Positions 1 through 5,439 of a DNA stretch of 7,868 nt are shown here, one piece after another; the first letter of the stretch is position 1; each line of letters starts with the position of its first letter. The DNA lies in contig CAZHLD010000094.1 of NCBI GenBank assembly GCA_964533185.1, forward strand, positions 1 to 7,868. The letters run 5' to 3'. Position numbers and translations under genes: made by a program. The notes under the pieces were generated by a model. That model searched no databases. It saw only the letters and a list, made by a program, of their open reading frames with translations, and was not told the DNA's origin. This stretch comes from CAZHLD01 sp964533185. GTDB taxonomy: Bacteria > Acidobacteriota > Terriglobia > Acidiferrales > UBA7541.

Positions 1-144
1 CGCGAGCTGGGTGGCGTGTACCCGCCCGAGGCGCTGCCGGCGGCGGTGCGGCAGGCCATCCTGGCCGATGCGCGCGCGCGCGGCATTGGCATCACGATGC
101 GGGTCAGCCGCCTAAAAAAAGAAGATGACGAAGAGGAGTTGTAG
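1..144 (+). CDS. C-terminal end of an unidentified protein (5' truncated by window edge)
   Basis: Frame 1 is open from the first base and stops at TAG 142-144, giving 47 codons. The visible end begins RELGGVYPPEALPAAVRQAI, continues through a helix-like Ala/Arg-rich stretch, then a short strand-like segment (GIGITMRVSRL), and finishes with a lysine pair followed by an acidic tail (EDDEEEL). GC-rich third positions and the regular amphipathic pattern look like real coding sequence. I do not recognise the family. The stop codon lies inside the left arm of the inverted repeat at 139-169, so the repeat supplies the end of this protein. The gene is convergent with the minus-strand DUF1326 gene, whose stop lies 49 nt away. 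Confidence 0.55.
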   Translation, partial: RELGGVYPPEALPAAVRQAILADARARGIGITMRVSRLKKEDDEEEL

Positions 145-169
145 GGGCGCATAGCGATACGCCCCTACA
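139..169. repeat. Dispersed inverted repeat, copy 1 (31 bp)
   Basis: The left arm TTGTAGGGGCGCA (139-151) pairs with the right arm TACGCCCCTACA (158-169), leaving a short loop. Nine base pairs (141-149 with 160-168) are perfect, then comes a C/A mismatch (150 with 159), then one more pair. The 13-nt left arm and the 12-nt right arm recur exactly in the repeat at 5361-5416. The element sits between two convergent genes, overlaps the stop of the plus-strand gene, and begins 24 nt past the stop of the minus-strand gene. It could fold in either transcript and act as a bidirectional 3' end, but no T-run follows it. It may be a REP- or MITE-like dispersed element. Mobility is not shown by anything here. 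Confidence 0.75.
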
Positions 170-193
170 GGAGACCAGTGGTCACTCCGGCGG

Positions 194-928
194 CTAGTCC
201 GCGGAGGCGGGCTTGGCCTGGCCGGAGAAGGTGATGGTGATGCGAAAGCCGTTGGTGCCGCTGTACTCGTACTTCTGGCCGTGGCCTTCGTAGTAGTGGC
301 GCTTGTTCTTCCACATCTGGAAGCCGTTGTTGGATTGAGCGCCCCAGTACTTCAGGTTGCGGATCACCACTTGCTGCTTCGTGTCGTTGTTGTTCGCCGA
401 GAACCGCTCAAGGATCACTTCCCCCTTGCCGTTGCCCAGCCGCGCGGTGGCGGTATCGCCCTTCACCTCCCAGGTGATGGGGACGGTATCCACGCCGAGG
501 ACATTCCACTTCAGCGGGTAAAGCTGGAAGAGGATGTCGGTCATCGCTGCCTGCTGTTCCTTGGTCACGGATGGGTCGAAGGTGACCACCAGCCAGTCAG
601 CCTTGCCTTTGCCCCACTCGGCTCCCAGGTCGCCCGCCAGCCACACTTTGACACCAGCAAGCTGCGTGGCTTTGTAATAGCCCTTGTCCACGCGCAACAC
701 GTTGTTGAACTTGCAGAAGTGCGCCGTGCCGTGTGCGGTGGCGTGGTCGTTGAAATAGCAGGGACAGAACATGTCGCAAGTGCAGGCCTCGATGTAGCTG
801 GCCGTGATCATGAAATCGGGCTTTGGCGTCTGGGCCGGGGTTGTTGCCTGCGGTGGATTCCCATATTGCGCCAGGGCAATACCTCCCACCAAGCAAAGGA
901 AAAGCGCCAGCCAAAATACACGTCGCAT
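194..928 (-). CDS. Exported DUF1326 domain-containing protein
   Basis: The protein has 244 residues. Residues 1-20 form a signal peptide: Arg-Arg, a hydrophobic core, then a likely cut after ALA before Q21. No lipobox is present. A Pro/Thr/Gln linker (about 24-38) leads into the DUF1326 domain, recognised by the cysteine cluster EACTCDMFCPCYF (Cys49, 51, 55 and 57) near its start, with His70 and Cys72 following. The CxCxxxCPC pattern suits metal binding or redox chemistry, but the family has no established biochemical role. The C-terminal half is a strand-rich region with several Trp and Tyr. The ATG at 926-928 is supported by an AAGGAGG Shine-Dalgarno at 935-941, six bases away. A 123-nt spacer separates it from the upstream phosphofructokinase gene, so it may have its own promoter. 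Family members are often cytoplasmic and next to DUF2182 genes; neither is true here. Confidence 0.88.
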   Translation of the reverse strand: MRRVFWLALFLCLVGGIALAQYGNPPQATTPAQTPKPDFMITASYIEACTCDMFCPCYFNDHATAHGTAHFCKFNNVLRVDKGYYKATQLAGVKVWLAGDLGAEWGKGKADWLVVTFDPSVTKEQQAAMTDILFQLYPLKWNVLGVDTVPITWEVKGDTATARLGNGKGEVILERFSANNNDTKQQVVIRNLKYWGAQSNNGFQMWKNKRHYYEGHGQKYEYSGTNGFRITITFSGQAKPASAD

Positions 929-985
929 AGTTTGCCTCCTTGGGCAATGCCGATAGGACAGAGATGCCTTATCGGGACGAAATGG

Positions 986-1014
986 ATTCTACGTCCGCAC
1001 GAGGAGCCACGCAA
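986..1014 (-). promoter_or_regulatory. Possible sigma70-type promoter for the DUF1326 gene
   Basis: On the minus strand, TTGCGT (1009-1014) and TAGAAT (986-991) are separated by exactly 17 bases. The -10 box matches consensus at five of six positions, the -35 box at only three. It would give a leader of roughly 50 nt before the ATG at 928. It lies in the 123-nt spacer downstream of the phosphofructokinase gene, where I see no convincing hairpin terminator, so read-through from that gene is equally possible. Confidence 0.3.
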
Positions 1015-1051
1015 GATGGAATTGCGGCGCGCGAAAAAACGGCGGGAAAAT

Positions 1052-2233
1052 TCAGGTGCGCTCGGGGCTGAGCAGCAGCGGCGCGCCGAGCTTGCCGGAA
1101 TAGTGCGGGCGGAAGCGCTCGAGGTTGTACATGCGTTCGATGTCCACTTTGCGGGGGCCGAGCTTCGGGTCGGGCAACGGCGCATGGGTGTACTTGCCGT
1201 CCTGGATGGCGGTGAGCCGGCCGTGGATGCCCTCGCGCACCAGGTCCATGGCCACGTTGGCGAAGGTGGTGGCCACCATCTGGTCGAGCGCGTCGGCTTC
1301 GCCGCTGCGGAGGTCGTAGGTGAGGTCGCTGGACATGGTGTCCTCGCCGGTGCGGGCGCGAATCTCTTCGGCGAGCGCATGGCCGATGTCCACTTTCTTT
1401 TTGTGCCCGTAGGCGTCAGCCTCGCCAAACTCGGCCAGCTTCTGCCCCTGCCAAACAGCACCTTCGGAGGCAATCACAAACGAGTAGCGGCTGGGGTTGT
1501 TGCGCTTGTCCTCGAGGAGGATGCCGGTCAGGCGGTCGAGATCAAACTCGACTTCGGGGAGCACGCAGCGCGCTGAGGTGACGTAGGCGGTGTAAAGCGC
1601 GGTGAAGCCGGAATCGCGGCCGAAGATGCGGAAGACGCCGATGCGTTCGTGTGAGCCGAGCGTGGTGCGCTGGCGGTTGATCAGCTCCTTGGCGCGGGTG
1701 ATGGCCGTGGAAAAGCCGATACTGTACTCGGTGCCGCGCACGTCGTTGTCCATGGTCTTGGGAATGCCAATCAGCGGGAGGCCGCGGGCATCGAGCGTCT
1801 TGGCGAAGCTGAGTGTGTCGTCGCCGCCGATCACGATCAGAAAGGTGATCCCCAGGGCCTCGATGTTTTCGAGCACCACCGGCGTAAAGTCATAGACGCC
1901 TTCGCCGGCCTCCAGCCGCTTCAGGCGCTCCGGCGGAATGTGCGCAGGCAGATTCGCTTTCTTGATCTTGACCGGGTTGGTGCGCGAGGTGTGAAGGATC
2001 GTACCGCCGGTGCGGTCGATGCCGCGGGTGTTGGTGCGGTCGAGCGGCCGGAGGTATTCGGAGTCGAGCTCCGGGCCGGGACACAGGTGCGTGAGACCCT
2101 CCCAGCCGCGGCGGATGCCGAGCACTTCGCGGCCTAGCTCAGTAGCTTTGTAGACGACGCTCTTGATGACGGAATTCAAGCCGGGGACGTCTCCCCCGCC
2201 GGTCAGGATGCCAATCCGGGGCGTGCGGTTCAT
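1052..2233 (-). CDS. pfp: 6-phosphofructokinase, predicted pyrophosphate-dependent (PFP type)
   Basis: Phosphorylates fructose 6-phosphate at C1 in glycolysis; PPi-using members run reversibly. Numbered from the TTG one codon upstream, the PFK motifs are in order: nucleotide/PPi loop TGGGDVPGLN (12-21), GIRRGWEGL (40-48), TGGTILHTSRTNP (76-88), VIGGDDTL (135-142), PKTMDND (159-165, catalytic Asp163) and FGRDSGF (205-211). The positions matching E. coli PfkA Gly104 and Gly124 are Asp140 and Lys160, with the same 20-residue spacing. Asp/Lys at these sites is the recognised mark of PPi rather than ATP use. With 393-394 residues the protein is longer than E. coli PfkA (about 320), as in group II/III PFKs. 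The start is ambiguous: ATG at 2231-2233 is chosen, but the preceding TTG (2234-2236) sits closer to the GGGAGGG at 2245-2251. The substrate call is inference from motif residues. Confidence 0.9.
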   Translation of the reverse strand: MNRTPRIGILTGGGDVPGLNSVIKSVVYKATELGREVLGIRRGWEGLTHLCPGPELDSEYLRPLDRTNTRGIDRTGGTILHTSRTNPVKIKKANLPAHIPPERLKRLEAGEGVYDFTPVVLENIEALGITFLIVIGGDDTLSFAKTLDARGLPLIGIPKTMDNDVRGTEYSIGFSTAITRAKELINRQRTTLGSHERIGVFRIFGRDSGFTALYTAYVTSARCVLPEVEFDLDRLTGILLEDKRNNPSRYSFVIASEGAVWQGQKLAEFGEADAYGHKKKVDIGHALAEEIRARTGEDTMSSDLTYDLRSGEADALDQMVATTFANVAMDLVREGIHGRLTAIQDGKYTHAPLPDPKLGPRKVDIERMYNLERFRPHYSGKLGAPLLLSPERT

Positions 2234-2302
2234 CAAGAGATTCTCCCTCCCGATTCTAACATCCGTGCTGATTGCAGTGCAGCCGGAGCGAATGCGGAAG
2301 GG

Positions 2303-2412
2303 TTAGTGCAGCGACCGGGAGAAAGCCGGCTCGGGCTGGCTCCACTCCATCTGCCAGAAGTTGCCGGCGTTCAGGAACTCGATGCCGACTTCCAGGCGAC
2401 CATTCTCTGCGT
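2303..2412 (-). CDS. C-terminal fragment of a probable PilZ-domain protein (5' end lost in assembly gap)
   Basis: Between the first N gap and a TAA stop (2303-2305) the minus strand encodes about 36 residues, starting AENGRLEVGIEFLNAGNFWQ and ending with EPAFSRSLH. The pattern of a charged strand, then (V/L)G(I/V)EF, a short turn, then NFW is how many stand-alone PilZ domains end. PilZ domains commonly bind cyclic di-GMP, but the binding motifs (RxxxR and D/NxSxxG) would lie in the missing part and cannot be checked. The gene reads in the same direction as yjbQ upstream and the phosphofructokinase downstream (69 nt away), so it could belong to one transcript with either. A complete PilZ domain needs around 90-100 residues, more than 36 plus the 33 codons that 100 N could hold, so the real gap is probably larger. 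Confidence 0.5.
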
Positions 2413-2512
2413 NNNNNNNNNNNNNNNNNNNNNNNNNNNNNNNNNNNNNNNNNNNNNNNNNNNNNNNNNNNNNNNNNNNNNNNNNNNNNNNNNNNNNNNN
2501 NNNNNNNNNNNN
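2413..2512. other. Assembly gap (100 N)
   Basis: Exactly 100 undetermined bases, the conventional placeholder for a scaffold join of unknown length. It removes the 5' part of the PilZ-like gene and most of the spacer after the yjbQ stop, which lies three bases beyond the gap. Confidence 0.98.
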
Positions 2513-2514
2513 GG

Positions 2515-3030
2515 CTACTTGGGCTGGGGCGCGGGGTCTTCGGGCACGCCGAGCACCTGGATCTGGACGGCGCGCTCGCGAGGCCCGTCGAGCTCGGCGA
2601 GGATGATGGACTGCCAGTTGCCAAGCGCCAAGGCGCCATTGCGCACCGGCACCGAAAGCGTGTGGCCGAGCAGCATGGCGCGGAGGTGGGAGTCGGCGTT
2701 CTTGCGGTCGCATTCAGAGAGCCTGGGGTCGTTGTGCCGCCAGTAATCAATGCGGCCCACAATTCGTTCGAGGAAAGCCTTGATGTCGTCCATCAGGGCC
2801 TGCTGGAACTCGTTGATGAAAACGGCCGTAGTGGTGTGCAGCGACTGCACGACCACGAAGCCGGCCTTCAGCCCGTGCTTGCGGACGACCTCGTTGAGGT
2901 CGCGGGTGATATTGATGAGCTCGAGCCGCTCGCGGGTCTTATACATGATGGTCTCCAGATAAAGCTGGAGTGCGGCGGTGGGGCGAACCTCGGGCACAAG
3001 GCGCGGGGTCTTTGCTGGTGCGGTACTCAT
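2515..3030 (-). CDS. yjbQ: YjbQ family protein (UPF0047; secondary thiamine-phosphate synthase family)
   Basis: The protein has 171 residues and the full set of family signatures: HTTTAVFINEF (65-75), WRHNDP (97-102), the long block CDRKNADSHLRAMLLG (107-122), LGNWQ (136-140) and ELDGPR (146-151). The conserved His65, His99, Asp101, Asp113 and His115 suit a metal-dependent active site. Some members have a weak thiamine-phosphate synthase activity that can stand in for ThiE; the main physiological role is unsettled. Family members are usually 130-140 residues. The extra length here is an N-terminal tail of about 18 residues and a Pro-rich C-terminus. The frame stays open upstream to 3183, but the ATG at 3028-3030 is chosen because GAGGAG (3040-3045) lies nine bases before it and a TATAAT promoter lies inside the longer frame. 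No thiamine genes are seen nearby. Confidence 0.9.
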   Translation of the reverse strand: MSTAPAKTPRLVPEVRPTAALQLYLETIMYKTRERLELINITRDLNEVVRKHGLKAGFVVVQSLHTTTAVFINEFQQALMDDIKAFLERIVGRIDYWRHNDPRLSECDRKNADSHLRAMLLGHTLSVPVRNGALALGNWQSIILAELDGPRERAVQIQVLGVPEDPAPQPK

Positions 3031-3108
3031 CCGGGACTGCTCCTCAGTGTCAGGGTGCTCGACGAGTGAGCGGCTGGGGCCAGAAACGCATTTTCGGCTC
3101 AAACGCAG

Positions 3109-3137
3109 ATTATAGGGTCCAAGAGCGGCCGCGTCTA
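3109..3137 (-). promoter_or_regulatory. Sigma70-type promoter upstream of yjbQ
   Basis: On the minus strand there is a perfect TATAAT (3109-3114) and, 17 bases upstream, TAGACG (3132-3137; four of six matches to TTGACA). The predicted transcript would start near 3102, leaving a leader of about 70 nt before the yjbQ ATG. It lies in the 143-nt spacer after the ybdD-like gene, which suggests yjbQ is transcribed independently of cstA-ybdD. This is the best-looking promoter in the window by eye. Confidence 0.55.
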
Positions 3138-3173
3138 TCGCAATCTTTGGATGTTGGCGCCCGAGATAACCAT

Positions 3174-3419
3174 TCAGCAGCAACGGCTTACGCCGGAGTA
3201 GCGGCGGCGGAGGGCGTCGAGAAAGAACTCCTTACGCGTAAGGACACCGCCCGCGCCATGTGGGCAGGAGCCGCCGGTTGGCCGCGCGGTTGCGACGCGG
3301 CGCAGATAATTCTCGTAGGCGGCGTCGCCGGAGACCTGCCGAAGCCACCACCAGACGCGATGTGCCAACCGTAGCAAAGACCTGCGCTGAAAGACGAGCG
3401 TGGCTGTTGCTTCATTCAT
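3174..3419 (-). CDS. ybdD: YbdD/YjiX family (DUF466) small protein
   Basis: A protein of 81 residues. After a polar N-terminus the family core appears as WWWLRQVSGDAAYENYLRR (about 24-42), then LTRKEFFLDALRRRY (about 60-74), and the chain ends in RCC, as E. coli YbdD and YjiX do. Between the two blocks is a loop containing SCPHG that is several residues longer than in E. coli YbdD as I recall it. These proteins are encoded directly after cstA/btsT-type genes in many bacteria and are thought to act with the transporter; the mechanism is not established. The cstA stop (TGA) and this ATG (3417-3419) are two bases apart, and the AAGGAG ribosome site lies inside the end of cstA, so translation is probably coupled. 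The open frame extends upstream to 3506, but that part overlaps cstA and does not resemble the family. Confidence 0.87.
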   Translation of the reverse strand: MNEATATLVFQRRSLLRLAHRVWWWLRQVSGDAAYENYLRRVATARPTGGSCPHGAGGVLTRKEFFLDALRRRYSGVSRCC

Positions 3420-3421
3420 CG

Positions 3422-5275
3422 TCAGTCTCCTTCCGCCCAGCGCGTGGCGACGTAGGGCGCTTCGTGCAGCGCGGGCATCTTGCGCGCGCTCAGGATGCGG
3501 TACCACTCGAGCAGGGCCTCAGCCAACAGGAAGAACACCATGCCGGCCAGCAGGGCGGTGACCGCAGCGTCGAGCAGGTTGTTGAAGATGAGGCGCTCGG
3601 TTACCCCGATTAGATTGGTAGCGACGACGCCCGAGGCGATCTGCTCGCGCAAAACGCGGGCCTGGGCGAGGAAGCCGATGCGCAGGTTGGCATGGAAAAT
3701 TTTCTGGAAGCTGGCGGTCATGGTGATGGTCACCAGCCAAACCATCGGCACCAGCGTGACCCACACCCAGCGCAGTTGTTTCATCTTGATGAGAATGGTG
3801 GTGGCCACGACCAGCGCCACCGTGGCGAGCAACTGGTTGGCGATGCCGAACAGCGGCCAGAGCGAGTTAATGCCGCCCAGCGGGTCGAGCACTCCCTGGA
3901 AGAGGAAATAGCCCCAGGCAGCGACGATCAGGGCGCTGGAGAAAATGATGCTCGGATACCAGCCCGTGCGCGCCATCGGCTTCCAGACGTGTCCCAACAG
4001 CTCTTGCACCATGAAGCGGCCGACGCGCGTGCCGGCGTCGAGCACGGTCAGAATAAACAGNNNNNNNNNNNNNNNNNNNNNNNNNNNNNNNNNNNNNNNN
4101 NNNNNNNNNNNNNNNNNNNNNNNNNNNNNNNNNNNNNNNNNNNNNNNNNNNNNNNNNNNNGATTCCATCAGCATCGAGCCGTAGCCCACCAGCCGCGCGT
4201 GGCCTTCGCGCGTGATCATCTTGGGTGTGGTGCCCGAGGAGATGAGCGCATGGAAGCCGCTCACCGCGCCGCAGGCGATGGTGATGAAGCAGAAGGGGAA
4301 GATGGTCCCGGCGAAGACCGGGCCGGTGCCGTCAATGAAGCGGGTCAGCGCCGGCATCTGGATGGTCGGGCGGACGAGAAGGATGCCCGCGGCAAGCGCC
4401 AGGACGACGCCGATTTTGATGAAAGCACTCAGGTAGTCGCGCGGGGCCAGCAGAAGCCACACGGGCAGAGCCGAGGCTGCGAAGCCATAAAGGATGATGG
4501 CGGCGGCGAGCGCCGGTCCGGAGAGCGTAAAGACGCGCGCCCAGCCGGGCGCTTCGGCCACCCACTGCCCGGCAACCAGCGCGAGAAGGATGAGGACGAA
4601 GCCAATGGCCGAAGCCTCGAGGACGCGGCCGGGCCGCCAATAGCGCATGTACACGCCCATGAGCATGGCGATGGGAATCGTCATCGCCAGGGTGAAGGTG
4701 CCCCAGGGCGAGGACTTGAGCGCGTTGACGATCACCAGCCCCACCACGGCCAGCAGAATGACCATGATGGCCAGCACGGCCAGCAGAGCGATCATGCCGC
4801 CGCGTCTTGAGACTTCTTCGCGGGCCATCTGACCGAGCGATTTGCCGTTGCGGCGGATGGAGAGGAACAGGATGACGAAGTCCTGCACGCAGCCGCCCAG
4901 CACCGCGCCGACAATGATCCAGAGCGTGCCGGGCAGATAACCGAACTGCGCGGCCAGCGTGGGACCAACCAGCGGCCCGGGCCCGGCAATGGCGGCAAAG
5001 TGGTGGCCCATCAGGACCCATTTATTGGTGGGGACAAAGTCGCGGCCGTCGTCGAGCCGCTCGGCGGGGGTTGCGCGGCTGTTATCGAGGGCAAGCACCT
5101 GTGCGGCGATGAACGCGGAATAAAAGCGGTACGCGACCAGGTAGGTGCACGCCGCCGCGACGATGAACCAGATGGCGCCCAACGGCTCGCCGCGCTCAAA
5201 AGCAATGGCCGCGAGCCCTCCCGCGCCTGCGAGGGAGATGGCCGTCCACAGCAGAATCTTCCGCAACTTTTTCAT
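3422..5275 (-). CDS. cstA: Carbon starvation protein CstA family transporter (interrupted by an assembly gap)
   Basis: A multi-pass inner-membrane protein of the CstA/BtsT family, whose E. coli members are linked to peptide and pyruvate uptake when carbon runs short. The visible parts hold about 371 residues before the N run and 212 after it. Family landmarks are GHHFAAIAGPGPLVGPTLAAQ (90-110), GGCVQDF (127-133), ACGAVSGFHALISSGTTPK (334-352), GYGSMLMES (364 on), and after the gap LFILTVLDAGTRVGRFMVQE and DPLGGINSLWPLFGIANQLLA. Most of the remainder is long hydrophobic segments. E. coli CstA is about 701 residues and has a segment of roughly 100-125 residues between MLMES and LFILT, so 100 N (33 codons) is too short. 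The start ATG at 5273-5275 has a weak GGGG/AGG-type ribosome site. A promoter lies at 5305-5333. The gene is followed immediately by the ybdD-like gene. Confidence 0.93.
   Translation of the reverse strand: MKKLRKILLWTAISLAGAGGLAAIAFERGEPLGAIWFIVAAACTYLVAYRFYSAFIAAQVLALDNSRATPAERLDDGRDFVPTNKWVLMGHHFAAIAGPGPLVGPTLAAQFGYLPGTLWIIVGAVLGGCVQDFVILFLSIRRNGKSLGQMAREEVSRRGGMIALLAVLAIMVILLAVVGLVIVNALKSSPWGTFTLAMTIPIAMLMGVYMRYWRPGRVLEASAIGFVLILLALVAGQWVAEAPGWARVFTLSGPALAAAIILYGFAASALPVWLLLAPRDYLSAFIKIGVVLALAAGILLVRPTIQMPALTRFIDGTGPVFAGTIFPFCFITIACGAVSGFHALISSGTTPKMITREGHARLVGYGSMLMEXXXXXXXXXXXXXXXXXXXXXXXXXXXXXXXXXXLFILTVLDAGTRVGRFMVQELLGHVWKPMARTGWYPSIIFSSALIVAAWGYFLFQGVLDPLGGINSLWPLFGIANQLLATVALVVATTILIKMKQLRWVWVTLVPMVWLVTITMTASFQKIFHANLRIGFLAQARVLREQIASGVVATNLIGVTERLIFNNLLDAAVTALLAGMVFFLLAEALLEWYRILSARKMPALHEAPYVATRWAEGD
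4061..4160. other. Assembly gap (100 N) inside cstA
   Basis: Exactly 100 undetermined bases between the codons for MLMES and LFILT of CstA. The two flanks happen to be in the same frame. Family alignment from memory suggests around 300-370 bases are really missing, so this is a placeholder rather than a measured length. Confidence 0.98.
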
Positions 5276-5304
5276 GCCTGCCCCACGCCGCCAGATTTGT
5301 GTGC

Positions 5305-5333
5305 ATCGTACGAAAGGCCTTCCCGAACGTCAA
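5305..5333 (-). promoter_or_regulatory. Sigma70-type promoter for cstA-ybdD
   Basis: On the minus strand TTGACG (5328-5333; five of six) is followed after exactly 17 bases by TACGAT (5305-5310; four of six). Transcription would start near 5298, about 23 nt before the cstA ATG. The inverted repeat at 5361-5416 lies just upstream, between this promoter and the peptidase gene. I see no clear CRP- or other operator-like palindrome next to it, although cstA in E. coli is under catabolite control. Confidence 0.45.
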
Positions 5334-5360
5334 CGCTGCAGGTGAAGGGAGTTTCACTAC

Positions 5361-5416
5361 TTGTAGGGGCGCAGCATCCCTCGACTTTGCTCGGGACAAG
5401 TGCTACGCCCCTACAA
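5361..5416. repeat. Dispersed inverted repeat, copy 2 (56 bp)
   Basis: The left arm TTGTAGGGGCGCAGCA (5361-5376) pairs with the right arm TGCTACGCCCCTACAA (5401-5416) at 15 of 16 positions. The sole mismatch (C5372 with A5405) is at the same arm position as in copy 1. The 24-nt centre contains its own small inverted repeat (TCCC at 5377 with GGGA at 5394-5397). The 13-nt outer left and 12-nt outer right sequences are identical to copy 1. The core starts 24 nt beyond the stop of the carboxypeptidase gene, so it could protect or terminate that mRNA, although no T-run is present. It accounts for much of the 164-nt spacer before cstA. Confidence 0.8.
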
Positions 5417-5439
5417 CAGCAGAGAAGAGAAAGCTCTTG

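Noticed and set aside
139..169. Copy 1 of the inverted repeat as a classical intrinsic terminator
   Set aside because: The stem is strong but no run of T follows on either strand. Kept as a repeat with a possible role in 3'-end formation instead.
281..1576. Plus-strand open frame spanning the DUF1326 gene, the spacer and part of the phosphofructokinase gene
   Set aside because: It crosses two well-supported minus-strand genes and has no recognisable domain or ribosome site; a shadow frame.
2253..2261. Extended -10-like TGTTAGAAT (minus strand) just before the phosphofructokinase start
   Set aside because: The -35 region matches poorly, and transcription from it would begin within the ribosome site at 2245-2251, leaving an mRNA without a complete Shine-Dalgarno. 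Not listed as a promoter.
2413..2512. N run as a possible CRISPR array or mobile-element site
   Set aside because: There is no sequence to judge, the flanks show no direct repeats or terminal inverted repeats, and exactly 100 N is a scaffolding convention.
3420..3506. Upstream extension of the ybdD-like frame to 3506
   Set aside because: It overlaps the end of cstA, its residues do not resemble the family, and a good ribosome site precedes the internal ATG at 3419.
3692..4810. Plus-strand open frame antisense to cstA, rich in His, Glu, Asp and Gln
   Set aside because: The composition is what the complement of a hydrophobic membrane protein gives (Leu/Ile/Val codons read backwards), and it runs through the N gap. 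The minus-strand CstA motifs are clear.
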